Source of the DNA: Candidatus Hydrogenisulfobacillus filiaventi
GTDB taxonomy: Bacteria; Bacillota; Sulfobacillia; Sulfobacillales; R501
Assembly: GCA_902809825.1 (NCBI GenBank)
Contig: LR778114.1
Span: 2,170,001-2,234,000, forward strand
Direction: 5' to 3'
Length of the DNA stretch: 64,000 bases
Made by a program: the position numbers and the translations under genes
Shown here: in pieces, positions 32,593 through 41,574 of the stretch
How positions within the stretch are numbered: the stretch's first letter is position 1
Layout of the letters: each line of letters opens with the position of its first letter
Notes under the pieces: generated by a model
Told to the model about the DNA's origin: nothing
What the model saw: the letters and a program-made list of their open reading frames with translations, nothing else
Database searches by the model: none

Positions 32593-33927
32593 GTGGTTGG
32601 AGCGAAGATTCGTGACCTTAGAAAAAAGCTGGGATTAACCCAGGAACAGCTCGCGGGCACCCAGCTGACCAAGAGCTACGTCAGCCAGGTCGAGCTGGGG
32701 CGTATCAACCCCTCACCCAAGGCCCTGGAGATTATCGCTAAACGGCTGGGTAAGCCGGTGGGCTATTTTGTCGAGAACGGGGACGACCTCCGGACCATCG
32801 ACATCCTGCTCAAGGCGGCCCAGGCTTTGTGGACGTCCGGACGCCTGGATGAGGGCATGCTGGGCCTGAAGGAGGCCATGACCCTGGCCGAGCGGACCGG
32901 CCGGGAGGACATCCTGGCCCGCATCAAGTTTGCCATGGGCCGGATCGAGATGGCCCAGGGACATCGCAAGGAGGCGATGGCCCTCCTGGAGGAAAGCCTG
33001 CGCCTGGTCGACGTCACCGAGAATCCCCAGGATGCGGTGGAAATCGCCAACACCCTAGGTATGGTCGCAGCCCGCAACAGCCAGTTCCATCGGGCGATGG
33101 ATGCCTTCCGCCAGGCGCTGGAATTTGCCGGTCATCTGGACGACGAGCACATCGACCTGCGGGTGGACGCTGCCCAGCATTACGGTGATTTCTGCTTCGA
33201 GCACCAGCAGTGGCTGTCGGCCCAGGAACTGTACGAGCAGGCCCTGGCGGAAACCGGCCCCCGGCTGTCCAATGCCAAACGCGCCTACCTCCTGGCCCGC
33301 ATCGCCAACACCCAGTGGGCCTCCGGCCATCAGACCGAGGCGTTGCAGCTGGTGGACCAGGTGATGAGCCTGGCGGAGCAGATCAGCCAGGAGGACCGGG
33401 CCATCGTGCACGCCGACGTGGCGCGGGTGTTCATCTCCGCCCGGCGTTACAACGAGGCTCACGACCTGCTGGCCTCCAGCCTGGAGGTCCTGGAGGAGCA
33501 CGCCTACCTCGACGGCGCGGCCACCGTCCTCGACCAGCTGCTGCTGCTGGCGGGCGAAGCCAAGAACGACGCCTGGCTCACCCGCTGGGCCAATCGCGCC
33601 CTCACCGACGCCGGGGACACCCCGCGGTGGCGGGCGGTCAAGGTCCGCGCCTACCGGCTGCTGGCCCGGCGCGCCCGGGAGGCAGGCAACCTGGAGGAGG
33701 CCGACGCTCATATGCGGCATGCCCTGGCCCTGGCCAGTGACGAAACCCGCCAGGCGGTCATGCTGGAGGCCTTGCTGATCCGGTTGGAAAAGGGCGACGA
33801 AACCGCCCTGGGCGGCATCTGGGACTACGTGGTAACCCCGGAGCTGCTCACCCTGCCGCGGCCGGAATTCACCCCCCACGGCGCCCCCCTGGCCGGAGCC
33901 ACCCGGCCCCTGGCCCCGGCCCGCTAG
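32593..33927 (+). CDS. XRE-type regulator with tetratricopeptide repeats
   Basis: 444 residues: N-terminal Cro/CI helix-turn-helix (about 5-60; LGLTQEQLAGTQLTKSYVSQVELGRINPS) and a long array of TPR-like helical pairs (about 70-420). The layout resembles peptide-responsive or stress regulators of Bacillota (RRNPP-like). No obvious pheromone peptide gene is next to it. GTG 32593 has GGGAGGG 8 bases upstream. The codon usage and position do not suggest recent transfer. Confidence 0.88.
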   Translation: MVGAKIRDLRKKLGLTQEQLAGTQLTKSYVSQVELGRINPSPKALEIIAKRLGKPVGYFVENGDDLRTIDILLKAAQALWTSGRLDEGMLGLKEAMTLAERTGREDILARIKFAMGRIEMAQGHRKEAMALLEESLRLVDVTENPQDAVEIANTLGMVAARNSQFHRAMDAFRQALEFAGHLDDEHIDLRVDAAQHYGDFCFEHQQWLSAQELYEQALAETGPRLSNAKRAYLLARIANTQWASGHQTEALQLVDQVMSLAEQISQEDRAIVHADVARVFISARRYNEAHDLLASSLEVLEEHAYLDGAATVLDQLLLLAGEAKNDAWLTRWANRALTDAGDTPRWRAVKVRAYRLLARRAREAGNLEEADAHMRHALALASDETRQAVMLEALLIRLEKGDETALGGIWDYVVTPELLTLPRPEFTPHGAPLAGATRPLAPAR

Positions 33928-33944
33928 GCCGCCGCACAACAGCA

Positions 33945-33972
33945 CCGCGCCCGGACAACAGTCCGGGCGCGG
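33945..33972. terminator. bidirectional terminator between XRE-TPR gene and rpsI
   Basis: Perfect 12-bp stem (CCGCGCCCGGAC / GTCCGGGCGCGG), loop AACA, in the 62-bp convergent gap. T-runs are weak on both sides. Confidence 0.75.
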
Positions 33973-33989
33973 GCATTTGAGGGGCCGGC

Positions 33990-34388
33990 TCAGCGCTTGG
34001 AGAACTGCGGCGCCTTGCGCGCCTTCTTGAGCCCGTACTTCCGGCGCTCCTTCGCACGCGGATCCCGGGTCAGAAACCCCAGCTTCTTCAAGGTAGGCCG
34101 GAAGTTGCCGTCCACTTCCAGTAGGGCGCGGGCAATGCCCAGCCGGATGGCTCCCATCTGGCCGCTAAGGCCGCCACCCTCCACCCGGGCAAAGACATCC
34201 ACCCGTCCCTCCAGGCCCGCTGCCTTGAGGGGGGCCAGCATCGGCCCGTGCAGCACGCTAACCGGGAAGTACTGCTCCAACCGCTTGCCGTTTACGTACA
34301 CCCGGCCGGTGCCGGGAATAAGCCGGACCCGCGCCACGGCCTCCTTGCGCCGGCCTGTGGCCATGAACTGGGGATTGTTGCCCCGCAT
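33990..34388 (-). CDS. rpsI: 30S ribosomal protein S9
   Basis: 132 residues. The conserved block [16 protein letters not shown] and the basic C-terminal tail [12 protein letters not shown], which reaches the P-site tRNA, are intact. Start ATG 34388 shares one base with the rplM stop (TGATG) and has GGGAGGTC upstream; the open frame continues a few codons into rplM but that is not needed. Confidence 0.97.
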   Translation of the reverse strand: MRGNNPQFMATGRRKEAVARVRLIPGTGRVYVNGKRLEQYFPVSVLHGPMLAPLKAAGLEGRVDVFARVEGGGLSGQMGAIRLGIARALLEVDGNFRPTLKKLGFLTRDPRAKERRKYGLKKARKAPQFSKR

Positions 34389-34828
34389 CACTTGACCTCC
34401 CACACCACAGGGTGCTGCTCACCGTGGGGATGCTCGGGACCGCGGTAAACCCGCAGCTTCTTGAACATGGCCCGCCCCAGCGTGTTCTTAGGCAGCATCC
34501 CCCGGATTGCCTTTTCCATGACAAATTCCGGCTTCTTCTGCAAGAGGTGCCGGTAAAGGGTGCGCTTCAGCCCGCCCGGGTAGCCGGAGTGATGGTAGTA
34601 ATACTTCTGGTCCAGCTTACGCCCGGTCAGCACCACCTGGGCGGCATTGATGACGATCACGTAGTCCCCCGTATCGATATTGGGGGTAAAGATGGGCTTG
34701 TGCTTGCCCTTGAGCAGGGATGCCGCCGCGCTTGCCACCCGGCCGAGCGGCTTGCCCGCCGCGTCGATCACGTACCAGCTGCGGACGACGTCCCCCCGCT
34801 TGGCGCTGTAGGTGGACATGCCGATCAT
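34388..34828 (-). CDS. rplM: 50S ribosomal protein L13
   Basis: 146 residues with [25 protein letters not shown] and [10 protein letters not shown], diagnostic of L13. ATG 34828 follows GGGAGGGAG at 7 bases; the frame upstream is leader. It forms a dicistron with rpsI that has its own promoter, away from the main ribosomal cluster. Confidence 0.97.
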   Translation of the reverse strand: MIGMSTYSAKRGDVVRSWYVIDAAGKPLGRVASAAASLLKGKHKPIFTPNIDTGDYVIVINAAQVVLTGRKLDQKYYYHHSGYPGGLKRTLYRHLLQKKPEFVMEKAIRGMLPKNTLGRAMFKKLRVYRGPEHPHGEQHPVVWEVK

Positions 34829-34853
34829 GGTTGGACTCCCTCCCGACCCACCG

Positions 34854-34874
34854 TTGCCGGCTCCCCGCCGGCAA
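34854..34874 (-). promoter_or_regulatory. leader hairpin of rplM (L13-leader-like)
   Basis: Stem TTGCCGGC / GCCGGCAA with a 5-base loop in the short 5' leader, about 25 bp ahead of the start codon. Bacillota often carry an L13 leader structure here for autoregulation; the match to that family was not tested. Confidence 0.45.
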
Positions 34875-34886
34875 ACAAACATCGGT

Positions 34887-34915
34887 ATTTTAGGGTTCCG
34901 GACGGGTCCTGTCAA
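34887..34915 (-). promoter_or_regulatory. rplM-rpsI promoter
   Basis: TTGACA (34910-34915), 17-bp spacer, TAAAAT (34887-34892): consensus -35 and near-consensus -10 at ideal spacing, 58 bp before the start codon. Confidence 0.8.
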
Positions 34916-35069
34916 GGAAGGCCGGGGGGCGGCCCGCCCGCGGGTCCCGGCCGTAGCCATCTGCGGGCTCCCGCCGGCTTGCCGCCCCGGCCGATTCCGC
35001 CCGGAAAGGATACCCGGCCCTGCCCCCTCTCCTGACCCCGGCAGTACTATCGTCCACTAAATGACAATA

Positions 35070-35098
35070 TTGCATTGAAATTCCTGTTTTTGTATACT
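35070..35098 (+). promoter_or_regulatory. promoter of the quinoprotein gene
   Basis: TTGCAT (35070-35075), 17-bp spacer, TATACT (35093-35098), in an AT-rich island that stands out from the surrounding DNA. The start codon lies 77 bp downstream. Confidence 0.75.
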
Positions 35099-35175
35099 GT
35101 GGCATGTTTCCTTATGGAAACCCCGGGCGGTCCCGGAGCCGCCCGGCATTTCAACCTGCTGGAGGTCTCGCCCGA

Positions 35176-38100
35176 ATGAGCAACCGATTGAAAACATCCC
35201 GAATTGCGGCCTGGCTGGCGGCGGTCAGCCTGGGCATGCCCCTGGCGGGGGTCCTGCCCGCGGGCCGCGCCGCGGCAGCTCCCCTGCACGGACCGGCCAA
35301 GTTAAGCCTGGCCGGACAGCAACAGCGCCTGAGCCAGCCGCTGGTACCAACCCCTCTGTCGGTCGCCGACCGCGCCGCGTCCCGGTTCTTCCCCTCGCAG
35401 TGGATCCAGGTGGAAGCCAACCAGCAGCACGACCCGGTGTTCGTGACCCGGCCCGGGGCCCCCGGCTTCCTGACCCGCGGTACCTTCTGGGGTACCCCCC
35501 TCACCGGCAATGAGTTCTGGCGCTTGGCCCGCGCCTTCTCCCGCTATCCGGACGCCCAGGCCTGGGGGGCGGAGGTGGCCCAGTGGCTCGGCAACGTGAT
35601 GGGCGTGTCCGTGGTGGATGGCATCGTCTACGTGGAGGAGAGCCGGAGCGAGATCTTCGCCCTGGATGCGGCCACCGGACTGCCGCTCTGGCACACCTCG
35701 ACCGTCAACTGCCTGATGGGGGATCCGCTGGTGGCCAACGTGGGCGGCAAGCCGATGGTGTTCGTGGCTGCGGGCGACGTGGCCTTCACCCGTCAGCATG
35801 CGGTGGACTACGCCAACCAGGGCCACCCGCCGGGGCCCACCGTCCGGGGGGCGGACTTCTCGGCCGTCTACGCCCTCAACGGGCTCACCGGCAAGGTGGT
35901 GTGGCGCTTTGATACCAAGGGGGAGGACATGCCGACCCCCGTCCTGAAGAACGGGGACCTGTTCTTCAGCACCGGGGACGGTCACCTGTACGCCGTGAAC
36001 GCTGAGACCGGCCGCGAGGTCTCCGCCTTCTCCAACCCCGGCTTCAGCAGCATGTCCTCCAGCAACTGGTACGAAACCGCCAATCATCAGCTGTACATCA
36101 TCTACGGCACCCAGGATCCCAACTACCTGATGGCGGTCAACGAGACCGACCCCGCGCATCCCGTCCTGGCCTGGGAATACCATGTGCCGCATTCGTTCAA
36201 CACCGGCAACGGGGACGTCCCGCCGGCGGTCGACCCCAAGCGCAACCTGGTCATTACCGACAGCCTCATCAACCAGGCGCCGCCCGGGGCCAAACCGGAA
36301 CTCAACCTGGACGTGGTGGCCGTCAACGCCACCACCGGCCAGCTGGTATGGAGCCGGCTGGCGGGCACCGGCCCCATCTTCCCCGTGGCTTTCAAAGGCA
36401 GCGTGCCGATGATCCATGGCGGCAACGTCTACGTCGGCGACCTCATGAACCAGACCCTGCAGTCCTACAACGAGACCACCGGGGCCCGCAACTGGAGCAC
36501 CTCACTGGCTCAGGCCGGCAACCCCTTCCTCAACGAACCCCGCGGCGGCGCGGTCTATTACGACCATCACATCCTGGAAGCCAGCGGGCCCTTCATCTTC
36601 ACCCTGGATCCCCGCACCGGCGCCATCGTCAACAAGTTCCGGACCCCCGGTGCCTACGTGTGGGGGATCACCTCGCCGGTCATCGTCGGCGGGGAGATGT
36701 ACCTGGGCTCCATCTCCGGGTGGGCGCTGGCGCTGCCGGCCCGCTACGTCATGACCCGGGCCGGCTTCACCGGCGAGCCGTACGGGCCGCGCGCCTTCCA
36801 TCCCGCCCTCCGGGTGCGGCCCCCGAGCTACTTCAACCCGGCGGCCCTGCCGACCCCCGCCCAAGCGGCAGCCTTCCCCTCCACCTGGACCGCCTACGCC
36901 GGGAATGCCGAACATGATGCCGTGGTGAACCGCGGACCGTCGGGCGTCGCCTGGCAGGCAGCCCTGCCCGGGGCCCTGCCGTTGAACGCCCCCCCGCGGG
37001 ACAGCAGCGTCTTCGGGGTACCCACCGCCACCACCATGACCGAACTGGCCTTCGGCGCCGGCAGCGGGGTCAGCCCGGCCAACGGCATCCTCTACGTGGG
37101 GGGCGAGGACCACACCGTCAACGCCTATAACGCAATCACCGGCCAGCTCATCTGGCGGTCGCCCACCATCAACGGCAACTTCGGACAGCCCCTGGTTACG
37201 CCCCAGGCGGTGGTAGTCTCGAGCGGGGACCCCTGGTTCAACTTCGGCGGGGTGGTCAAGTTCGCCGCCGGGGACCAGACCGTGCACCTGGGCGCCAGCT
37301 TCCAGAACCTGCACGGCTACGACCCCCGCACCGGGGAGCTCAAGTGGACCTTCTACACCGAGGGAACCGATATGATGACCCCGGTGTACTACAACGGCAA
37401 CCTCTACTGGGTCAACGGGCACGGGGATGTCTGGGCCCTCAGCGCCTCGACCGGCAAGCCCGTCAAGGCCTTCCTCAACCATGACGGGAACCCGAAGCTC
37501 CACCTCCCGGGTTATGTGGCCATTGCCTCGCCCAACGTCTACCTGCAGGGCGGCAGCCCCATCCTGGTGGTCGGCACGGCCAACCCGGGCCGCTTCTACG
37601 GCATCAACCTCGCGACCGACAGCGTGGCCTGGTCGACCACGGTGACCACCGCGCCCCTTTACTACACGGGCTTCGGGGACGTCTCCCCCGCCGTGGACCC
37701 CCGCCGGCATCTGCTGGTAGGGGATGTGCTGACGAACCCGGGCAGCGGCAACACCGCCACCCTGGAGGCCTTCGCCCTCGACCCCGCCACCGGCCGCGTG
37801 CTCTGGACGCGGGACCTGGGCACGGGCCCGGTGCCCTACGGTTTCACCGGGGCCGTGCCGGTGATCCACCGCGGAACCGTCTACCTGAGCGACCCCATCA
37901 GCGGCTCCGAGGTGGCCCTGTCGGCCGCCAGCGGGGCGGTGCGCTGGCAGGCGCCCCTGGCCGGCGCCGGCGATACCCCGCCGGTGGTAGCCGACGGGGC
38001 GGTCATCCAACCCGCCGGCAGCGCACTGGTGGTGTTTAACGCCGCCAACGGCGCCCTCCGCCATGTCCTGCCGGTCGGCGGGGCGGTAGTGGACAACGGC

Positions 38101-38196
38101 GCGGTGCTGGCCGGTCAGACCCTCTACCTGGGCAACGCCTGGGGATGGGTCATGGCGCTGCCGCTCAGCAGCGTGCTGGGCACGGCCGCCCGGTAA
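35176..38196 (+). CDS. secreted PQQ-type beta-propeller protein, tandem tetrathionate-hydrolase-like
   Basis: 1006 residues with a signal peptide (RLKTSR, hydrophobic core, cleavage near AAAAP). Two homologous halves (about 45-540 and 560-1000) each contain PQQ-type propeller blades (ALDAATG-LPLWHT; AYNAITG-QLIWRS) and a GD-x-AF.../GD-x-WFN... insertion before a VYALNG/HGYDPRTG blade and GEDMPTP/GTDMMTP. Each half starts with a similar N-(Q/E)HD-V motif. From memory this pattern resembles tetrathionate hydrolase (TetH) of acidophilic sulfur oxidisers, which is a single-propeller enzyme of about 500 residues. Substrate unproven; BamB-like or alcohol-dehydrogenase-like roles remain possible. 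ATG 35176 has GGAGGT 9 bases upstream. Confidence 0.7.
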   Translation: MSNRLKTSRIAAWLAAVSLGMPLAGVLPAGRAAAAPLHGPAKLSLAGQQQRLSQPLVPTPLSVADRAASRFFPSQWIQVEANQQHDPVFVTRPGAPGFLTRGTFWGTPLTGNEFWRLARAFSRYPDAQAWGAEVAQWLGNVMGVSVVDGIVYVEESRSEIFALDAATGLPLWHTSTVNCLMGDPLVANVGGKPMVFVAAGDVAFTRQHAVDYANQGHPPGPTVRGADFSAVYALNGLTGKVVWRFDTKGEDMPTPVLKNGDLFFSTGDGHLYAVNAETGREVSAFSNPGFSSMSSSNWYETANHQLYIIYGTQDPNYLMAVNETDPAHPVLAWEYHVPHSFNTGNGDVPPAVDPKRNLVITDSLINQAPPGAKPELNLDVVAVNATTGQLVWSRLAGTGPIFPVAFKGSVPMIHGGNVYVGDLMNQTLQSYNETTGARNWSTSLAQAGNPFLNEPRGGAVYYDHHILEASGPFIFTLDPRTGAIVNKFRTPGAYVWGITSPVIVGGEMYLGSISGWALALPARYVMTRAGFTGEPYGPRAFHPALRVRPPSYFNPAALPTPAQAAAFPSTWTAYAGNAEHDAVVNRGPSGVAWQAALPGALPLNAPPRDSSVFGVPTATTMTELAFGAGSGVSPANGILYVGGEDHTVNAYNAITGQLIWRSPTINGNFGQPLVTPQAVVVSSGDPWFNFGGVVKFAAGDQTVHLGASFQNLHGYDPRTGELKWTFYTEGTDMMTPVYYNGNLYWVNGHGDVWALSASTGKPVKAFLNHDGNPKLHLPGYVAIASPNVYLQGGSPILVVGTANPGRFYGINLATDSVAWSTTVTTAPLYYTGFGDVSPAVDPRRHLLVGDVLTNPGSGNTATLEAFALDPATGRVLWTRDLGTGPVPYGFTGAVPVIHRGTVYLSDPISGSEVALSAASGAVRWQAPLAGAGDTPPVVADGAVIQPAGSALVVFNAANGALRHVLPVGGAVVDNGAVLAGQTLYLGNAWGWVMALPLSSVLGTAAR

Positions 38197-38212
38197 CCCC
38201 GCTCCGCGCGGC

Positions 38213-38244
38213 GGTCCGGACCTCCCGCCAGGGGGGTCCGGACC
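38213..38244 (+). terminator. terminator hairpin behind the quinoprotein gene
   Basis: GGTCCGGACC repeated at both ends (38213-38222 and 38235-38244). The self-complementary arms form a long GC stem 17 bp after the stop codon. Followed by GTTCCATTCC, no clean T-run. It also separates the convergent C2H2-finger gene. Confidence 0.65.
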
Positions 38245-38272
38245 GTTCCATTCCGCGGCTGCCCCGGCCGGG

Positions 38273-38701
38273 TCAGGCCCCCACCCCGTCCCCGGTCTCC
38301 CAATGCGCGGTCTTGATGTGGGCGTAATAGTCCAGCCAGGAGGCGAAGTGCTCGCCGCAGGTGCGGCAGGTGCGGAAGACCCGGGTGCGGAAGGCCTGCC
38401 GGGCGCGGTCCTCATCCTCAGGGGTGACCAGGGCCCCGTTCACCCCGATGGACAGGAGCGCCCGCCCCCGCTCGTACAGGGCGTCCGGATAGCCCCGCGC
38501 GTCCTCGATGCGGAGCTCAATCCACCGCTCGCGGCTGTCATGGACCGCGAACAGGGCGTGGTAGGGCGTGGTCTTCATCCGGGCCCAATCCACTTCCAGG
38601 TGATGGTGGACCATTTCCCCCAGGCTGGGGGTGACCTCGGTGCTGTCCACCACCGCATTGATGAAGCGCCGCAAGGCGAATGTCCCCAATTGCGCCCGCA
38701 T
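38273..38701 (-). CDS. hypothetical protein with C-terminal C2H2 zinc-finger motif
   Basis: 142 residues. The first 105 form an unrecognised alpha/beta domain (FALRRFINAVVDSTEVTPSLGEMVHHHLEVDW). Residues about 112-133 fit Cys-x2-Cys-x12-His-x4-His exactly (CRTC...HIKTAH), with an aromatic residue at the usual finger position. C2H2 fingers are rare in bacteria outside Ros/MucR, whose spacing differs. Start ATG 38701 lacks a strong site (GGAGGGATCCGGC). Convergent with the quinoprotein gene. Function unknown; DNA, RNA or protein binding are all possible. Confidence 0.6.
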   Translation of the reverse strand: MRAQLGTFALRRFINAVVDSTEVTPSLGEMVHHHLEVDWARMKTTPYHALFAVHDSRERWIELRIEDARGYPDALYERGRALLSIGVNGALVTPEDEDRARQAFRTRVFRTCRTCGEHFASWLDYYAHIKTAHWETGDGVGA

Positions 38702-38913
38702 GCCGGATCCCTCCGTCCTTCCTGCCCGGCCGCTTACAATCCCACAATATTCTGTCTTCCGATGATGGTGTAGTCTATCACCCGCCCCCCGACGGCGGCA
38801 AGGCGGGAGGGCCCACGGGGCCGGGGCCGGCCGGACCGTCCGCCGTCGGTCTAAGGGTTTGGCGCAGCTGACGGCCGGGTGGTACGGTAAAGCCGCAAAG
38901 GACCAAAGGGGGC

Positions 38914-39783
38914 ATGGACATGACCGGTTCCGCGGCCCTGGCAGCGATCGACCGCACCCTGGAGGAAGCCTTGACCGGCAGCGGGGCCCTGCCCCCGCCC
39001 CCGGAGGCCTGGCTGGCCCGCCAGACCCTGCTGACCGCCGGATCGCGTCGCCGGCTGCTGGCCGGTCTGGCGTGGCAGCCCGGTTGGGCCGTGCTCGACG
39101 CCGGCTGCGGTCCGGGGGTGGTGGCCCTGGAGCTGGCGGCCCTGAAAGGGGTGGCCGTGACCGGCATCGACCGCGACCCGGCCATGGTGGCCTGGGCGGC
39201 GCAGCTGGCCGCGGTCAGTCCCGTGCAGCCCCGGCCCCGCTTCCTGACCGCCGGCCTGGAGACAGCCCCCCTGGCCGAGGGCAGCTTCGCCGCCGGCCTC
39301 GTCCGGTATCTCTTCCAGCACCTGCCCGACCCGGCTGCCGCCGCCCGCAGCCTCTTCCGCCTGCTGCGCCCGGGCGGCCAGCTGCTGGCCATTGATGTCG
39401 ACGACGGCCTCATCGTGGAAGACCCGCCCCCGCCGCCCGCCTGGGAACGGTTGCGGACCGCCTTCGCGCGCCGGCAGGCGGCCCGCGGCGGCGACCGGCA
39501 GATCGGACGGCGCCTGCCGGGGCTGTTGCGGGAGGCGGGCTTCCGCATCCAGGGGGTGGGGATCGAGGCCGGGGCCACCTATGCCCCCCGCCTGCCCCAA
39601 CGGGCCGATGTCGCCTTCGAACGCACGCGGGTGGAGGAGGCGCTGCCGGAACTGCTGGCGGCCGGGTTCCTGCGGCCGGGGGACGGGGCGGCCGGCCTGG
39701 CCGCCTTCGCCGCAGCCCTGGGGCGCTGGCATTTTGAAACCGCCGGGCAGGTGGTGGTGCTGGCGGAACGGCCGCCGGGCTAA
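38914..39783 (+). CDS. class I SAM-dependent methyltransferase
   Basis: About 289 residues with motif I VLDAGCGPGVVALELA, the acidic post-I strand (VTGIDRDPAMV) and RYLFQHLPDPAAAARSLFRLLRPGG of motifs II-III, typical of UbiE/small-molecule methyltransferases. Substrate unknown. ATG 38914 or 38920 (8 bases from AAAGGGGG) could start it. Convergent with an NDUFA9-like gene (4-bp overlap). In Bacillus a methyltransferase gene also follows rpsI, but orthology is not established. Confidence 0.85.
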   Translation: MDMTGSAALAAIDRTLEEALTGSGALPPPPEAWLARQTLLTAGSRRRLLAGLAWQPGWAVLDAGCGPGVVALELAALKGVAVTGIDRDPAMVAWAAQLAAVSPVQPRPRFLTAGLETAPLAEGSFAAGLVRYLFQHLPDPAAAARSLFRLLRPGGQLLAIDVDDGLIVEDPPPPPAWERLRTAFARRQAARGGDRQIGRRLPGLLREAGFRIQGVGIEAGATYAPRLPQRADVAFERTRVEEALPELLAAGFLRPGDGAAGLAAFAAALGRWHFETAGQVVVLAERPPG

Positions 39784-40637
39784 AGGTCGCCCTCGAGGGG
39801 AGCGGGCCGGGGTACCAGCCGGTGCCAGCGGGTGTCGCCGGTGGTGTTGTCCTCCGTCAGCATCCATAACTGGTCGACCGTCACCGGAAAACCGGGCAGG
39901 CGCTCCCCCAGGCGGGCGGCCGCCATCAGCGGCCCCAGGGGCAGGTGCAGTTTGGGCACCCGCGGCCGCCCCACCGTACGGCCCACGGCGTCATAAAGCT
40001 CATCGAGGGAATAGACCCGCGGCCCCCCGACTTCGTAGACCTGGCCGACGGACTCCGGGTCCGGAAGGGCCAGGGCGATGAGGCGGGCCACGTCCTCGCG
40101 CCACACCGGCTGCAGGCGAGACCGGCCGTCCCCCGGCACCGGCACTACCGGCAGGCGGCGCACCTGGTCCTGCAGCATGACAAAAAAGGGGGCCCCACCT
40201 CCGAACAGCAGCGACGGCCGGACAATGGTCCAGCTCAGCCCGGAGGCGCGCACGGCCTCCTCCGCCGCCCACTTGGTCTGGTGATAGCGGCTGCGAGCGC
40301 CCGGCCGGGTGCCCAAGGCCGACATCTGCAGCAGCCGGCGCACGCCCGCCCGCTGCAAGGCGGCAATCACACGCCGGGCCACCGCCACGTGCATGGTCTC
40401 GAAGGTGACGCCCTGCGCCGGCTCCTCGCGGATGATGCCGATGAGGTTGATGGCCGCATCCGCCCCCGCCAGCAGCGGCGCCAGCTCATCCCGGCGGGCG
40501 TCGGCTGCCGCCAGCTCGGCGCCTGCTGCCACCGGCCCCCGGCGGGCTACCGCCACCGGCTGGTGGCCCTGCTCCACCAGCGCCCGGCACACCGCGGAAC
40601 CCACGTAGCCGGTTCCCCCGAACACCACCACCCGCAT
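39780..40637 (-). CDS. NAD(P)-binding atypical SDR, NDUFA9-like
   Basis: 285 residues. Rossmann glycine motif GGTGYVGSAV at the N-terminus, NLIGI, an active-site-like SRYHQTKWAAE (Y-x3-K) and a C-terminal substrate region without a clear ligand. It resembles the NDUFA9/YbjT-type atypical short-chain dehydrogenases, often NADPH-binding proteins with regulatory or quinone-related roles. It sits 25 bp beyond the proline dehydrogenase, probably co-transcribed. Confidence 0.82.
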   Translation of the reverse strand: MRVVVFGGTGYVGSAVCRALVEQGHQPVAVARRGPVAAGAELAAADARRDELAPLLAGADAAINLIGIIREEPAQGVTFETMHVAVARRVIAALQRAGVRRLLQMSALGTRPGARSRYHQTKWAAEEAVRASGLSWTIVRPSLLFGGGAPFFVMLQDQVRRLPVVPVPGDGRSRLQPVWREDVARLIALALPDPESVGQVYEVGGPRVYSLDELYDAVGRTVGRPRVPKLHLPLGPLMAAARLGERLPGFPVTVDQLWMLTEDNTTGDTRWHRLVPRPAPLEGDL

Positions 40638-40661
40638 GGGCGGCCCCCTTTCAACGCGGCC

Positions 40662-41573
40662 CTAGCCGCCCAGGATGGCACGGCCGGCAAACAGCAAATT
40701 GGCCGGACGCTCGGCCAGCCGGCGCAGGAAGTAGGCATACCAGTCCTGGCCGTAGGGGACGTAGACCCGGCAACGGTGGCCCTCCCGGGCCAGATCCTTG
40801 AGGGCGGCATACTTGACCCCATACAGCATCTGGAATTCGTAACGGTCCGGTGCCGCGCCCAGTTTGCGGATGCGACGCAGCACCCGCCCGATGGTGCGTT
40901 CATCGTGGGTGGCCACCGCCACCCGGTGGCCGGCCTCCAGCGCGCGGGTGACCAGCTCGACAAAGGCATCGTCCACCGACGCCTTATCGGGCAGCACCAG
41001 CTCCCGGGCTTCCTGGTAGGCCCCCTTGACGATGCGGAGGTTCCGCGGGCGGTCGGAGAGGGCAGTCAGATCGGCGGGCGTCCGCCGCAGGTACGCCTGC
41101 AGCACCACCCCCACCCGGCCCGGATCCCGGTCCGCCAGGGCGCGGTACAGGGCCAGGGTACCGTCCGTGTACCGCGCCTCCTCCATGTCGAGGCAAAGGA
41201 TGCGGTCCCGTTCCCGGGCACGGTCCAGCAGGGCATCCAGATTCGCACGGGCCAGGTCCGCATCCAGGCCCAGCCCCATCAGCGAGGGTTTCACGGAGAT
41301 ACCCGCATCCAGGCCCCGTTCCGCCAGGGCGTCCAACAGCTCCAGGTAGGCGTCGCGGGCTGCTTCCGCCACCGCCGCCTCGGGAGCGGCCTCCCCCAGG
41401 TAGTCTACGGTGGCGGCCAGCCCGTCCCGGTTGATGGCCGCCACCACCTCCAGGGCGTCGTTCAGGGTCTCGCCGGCTACAAAGCGGGAGGCCCCCCACT
41501 CCAGCCCGAAGCGGCGGATCTGCCCGCTGAGCCACGGCTGCTGCCCGATCCCCAGCACCAGTGCCCGGTACAT
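40662..41573 (-). CDS. proline dehydrogenase
   Basis: 303-residue FAD enzyme oxidising proline to pyrroline-5-carboxylate at the membrane. The TIM barrel carries SVKPSLMGLGLD, LCLDMEEARYTD, LRIVKGAYQE and the substrate-binding YVPYGQDWYAYFLRRLAER. It is the stand-alone bacterial type, not PutA; no P5C dehydrogenase is nearby. ATG 41573 follows GGGGGGAGTAGG and lies 1 bp after truA ends. Confidence 0.9.
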   Translation of the reverse strand: MYRALVLGIGQQPWLSGQIRRFGLEWGASRFVAGETLNDALEVVAAINRDGLAATVDYLGEAAPEAAVAEAARDAYLELLDALAERGLDAGISVKPSLMGLGLDADLARANLDALLDRARERDRILCLDMEEARYTDGTLALYRALADRDPGRVGVVLQAYLRRTPADLTALSDRPRNLRIVKGAYQEARELVLPDKASVDDAFVELVTRALEAGHRVAVATHDERTIGRVLRRIRKLGAAPDRYEFQMLYGVKYAALKDLAREGHRCRVYVPYGQDWYAYFLRRLAERPANLLFAGRAILGG

Positions 41574-41574
41574 C

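Larger units (their letters stand above)
34829..35175. other. divergent control region, rplM versus quinoprotein gene
   Basis: 347 bp without a coding gene. It holds the rplM promoter and leader hairpin on the left, the quinoprotein promoter on the right, and a GC-rich stretch (about 34920-35035) in which I see nothing specific. Confidence 0.7.

Noticed and set aside
36502-38415. 637-codon minus-strand open frame over the quinoprotein gene
   Set aside because: Composition is biased (Gly/Pro/Arg/His), no domain is recognisable and it runs through the terminator hairpin.
38702-38913. Promoter or small RNA in the 212-bp gap between the C2H2-finger and methyltransferase genes
   Set aside because: A few AT-rich boxes (for example AATATT near 38747) exist but no correctly spaced pair or stable structure was found.
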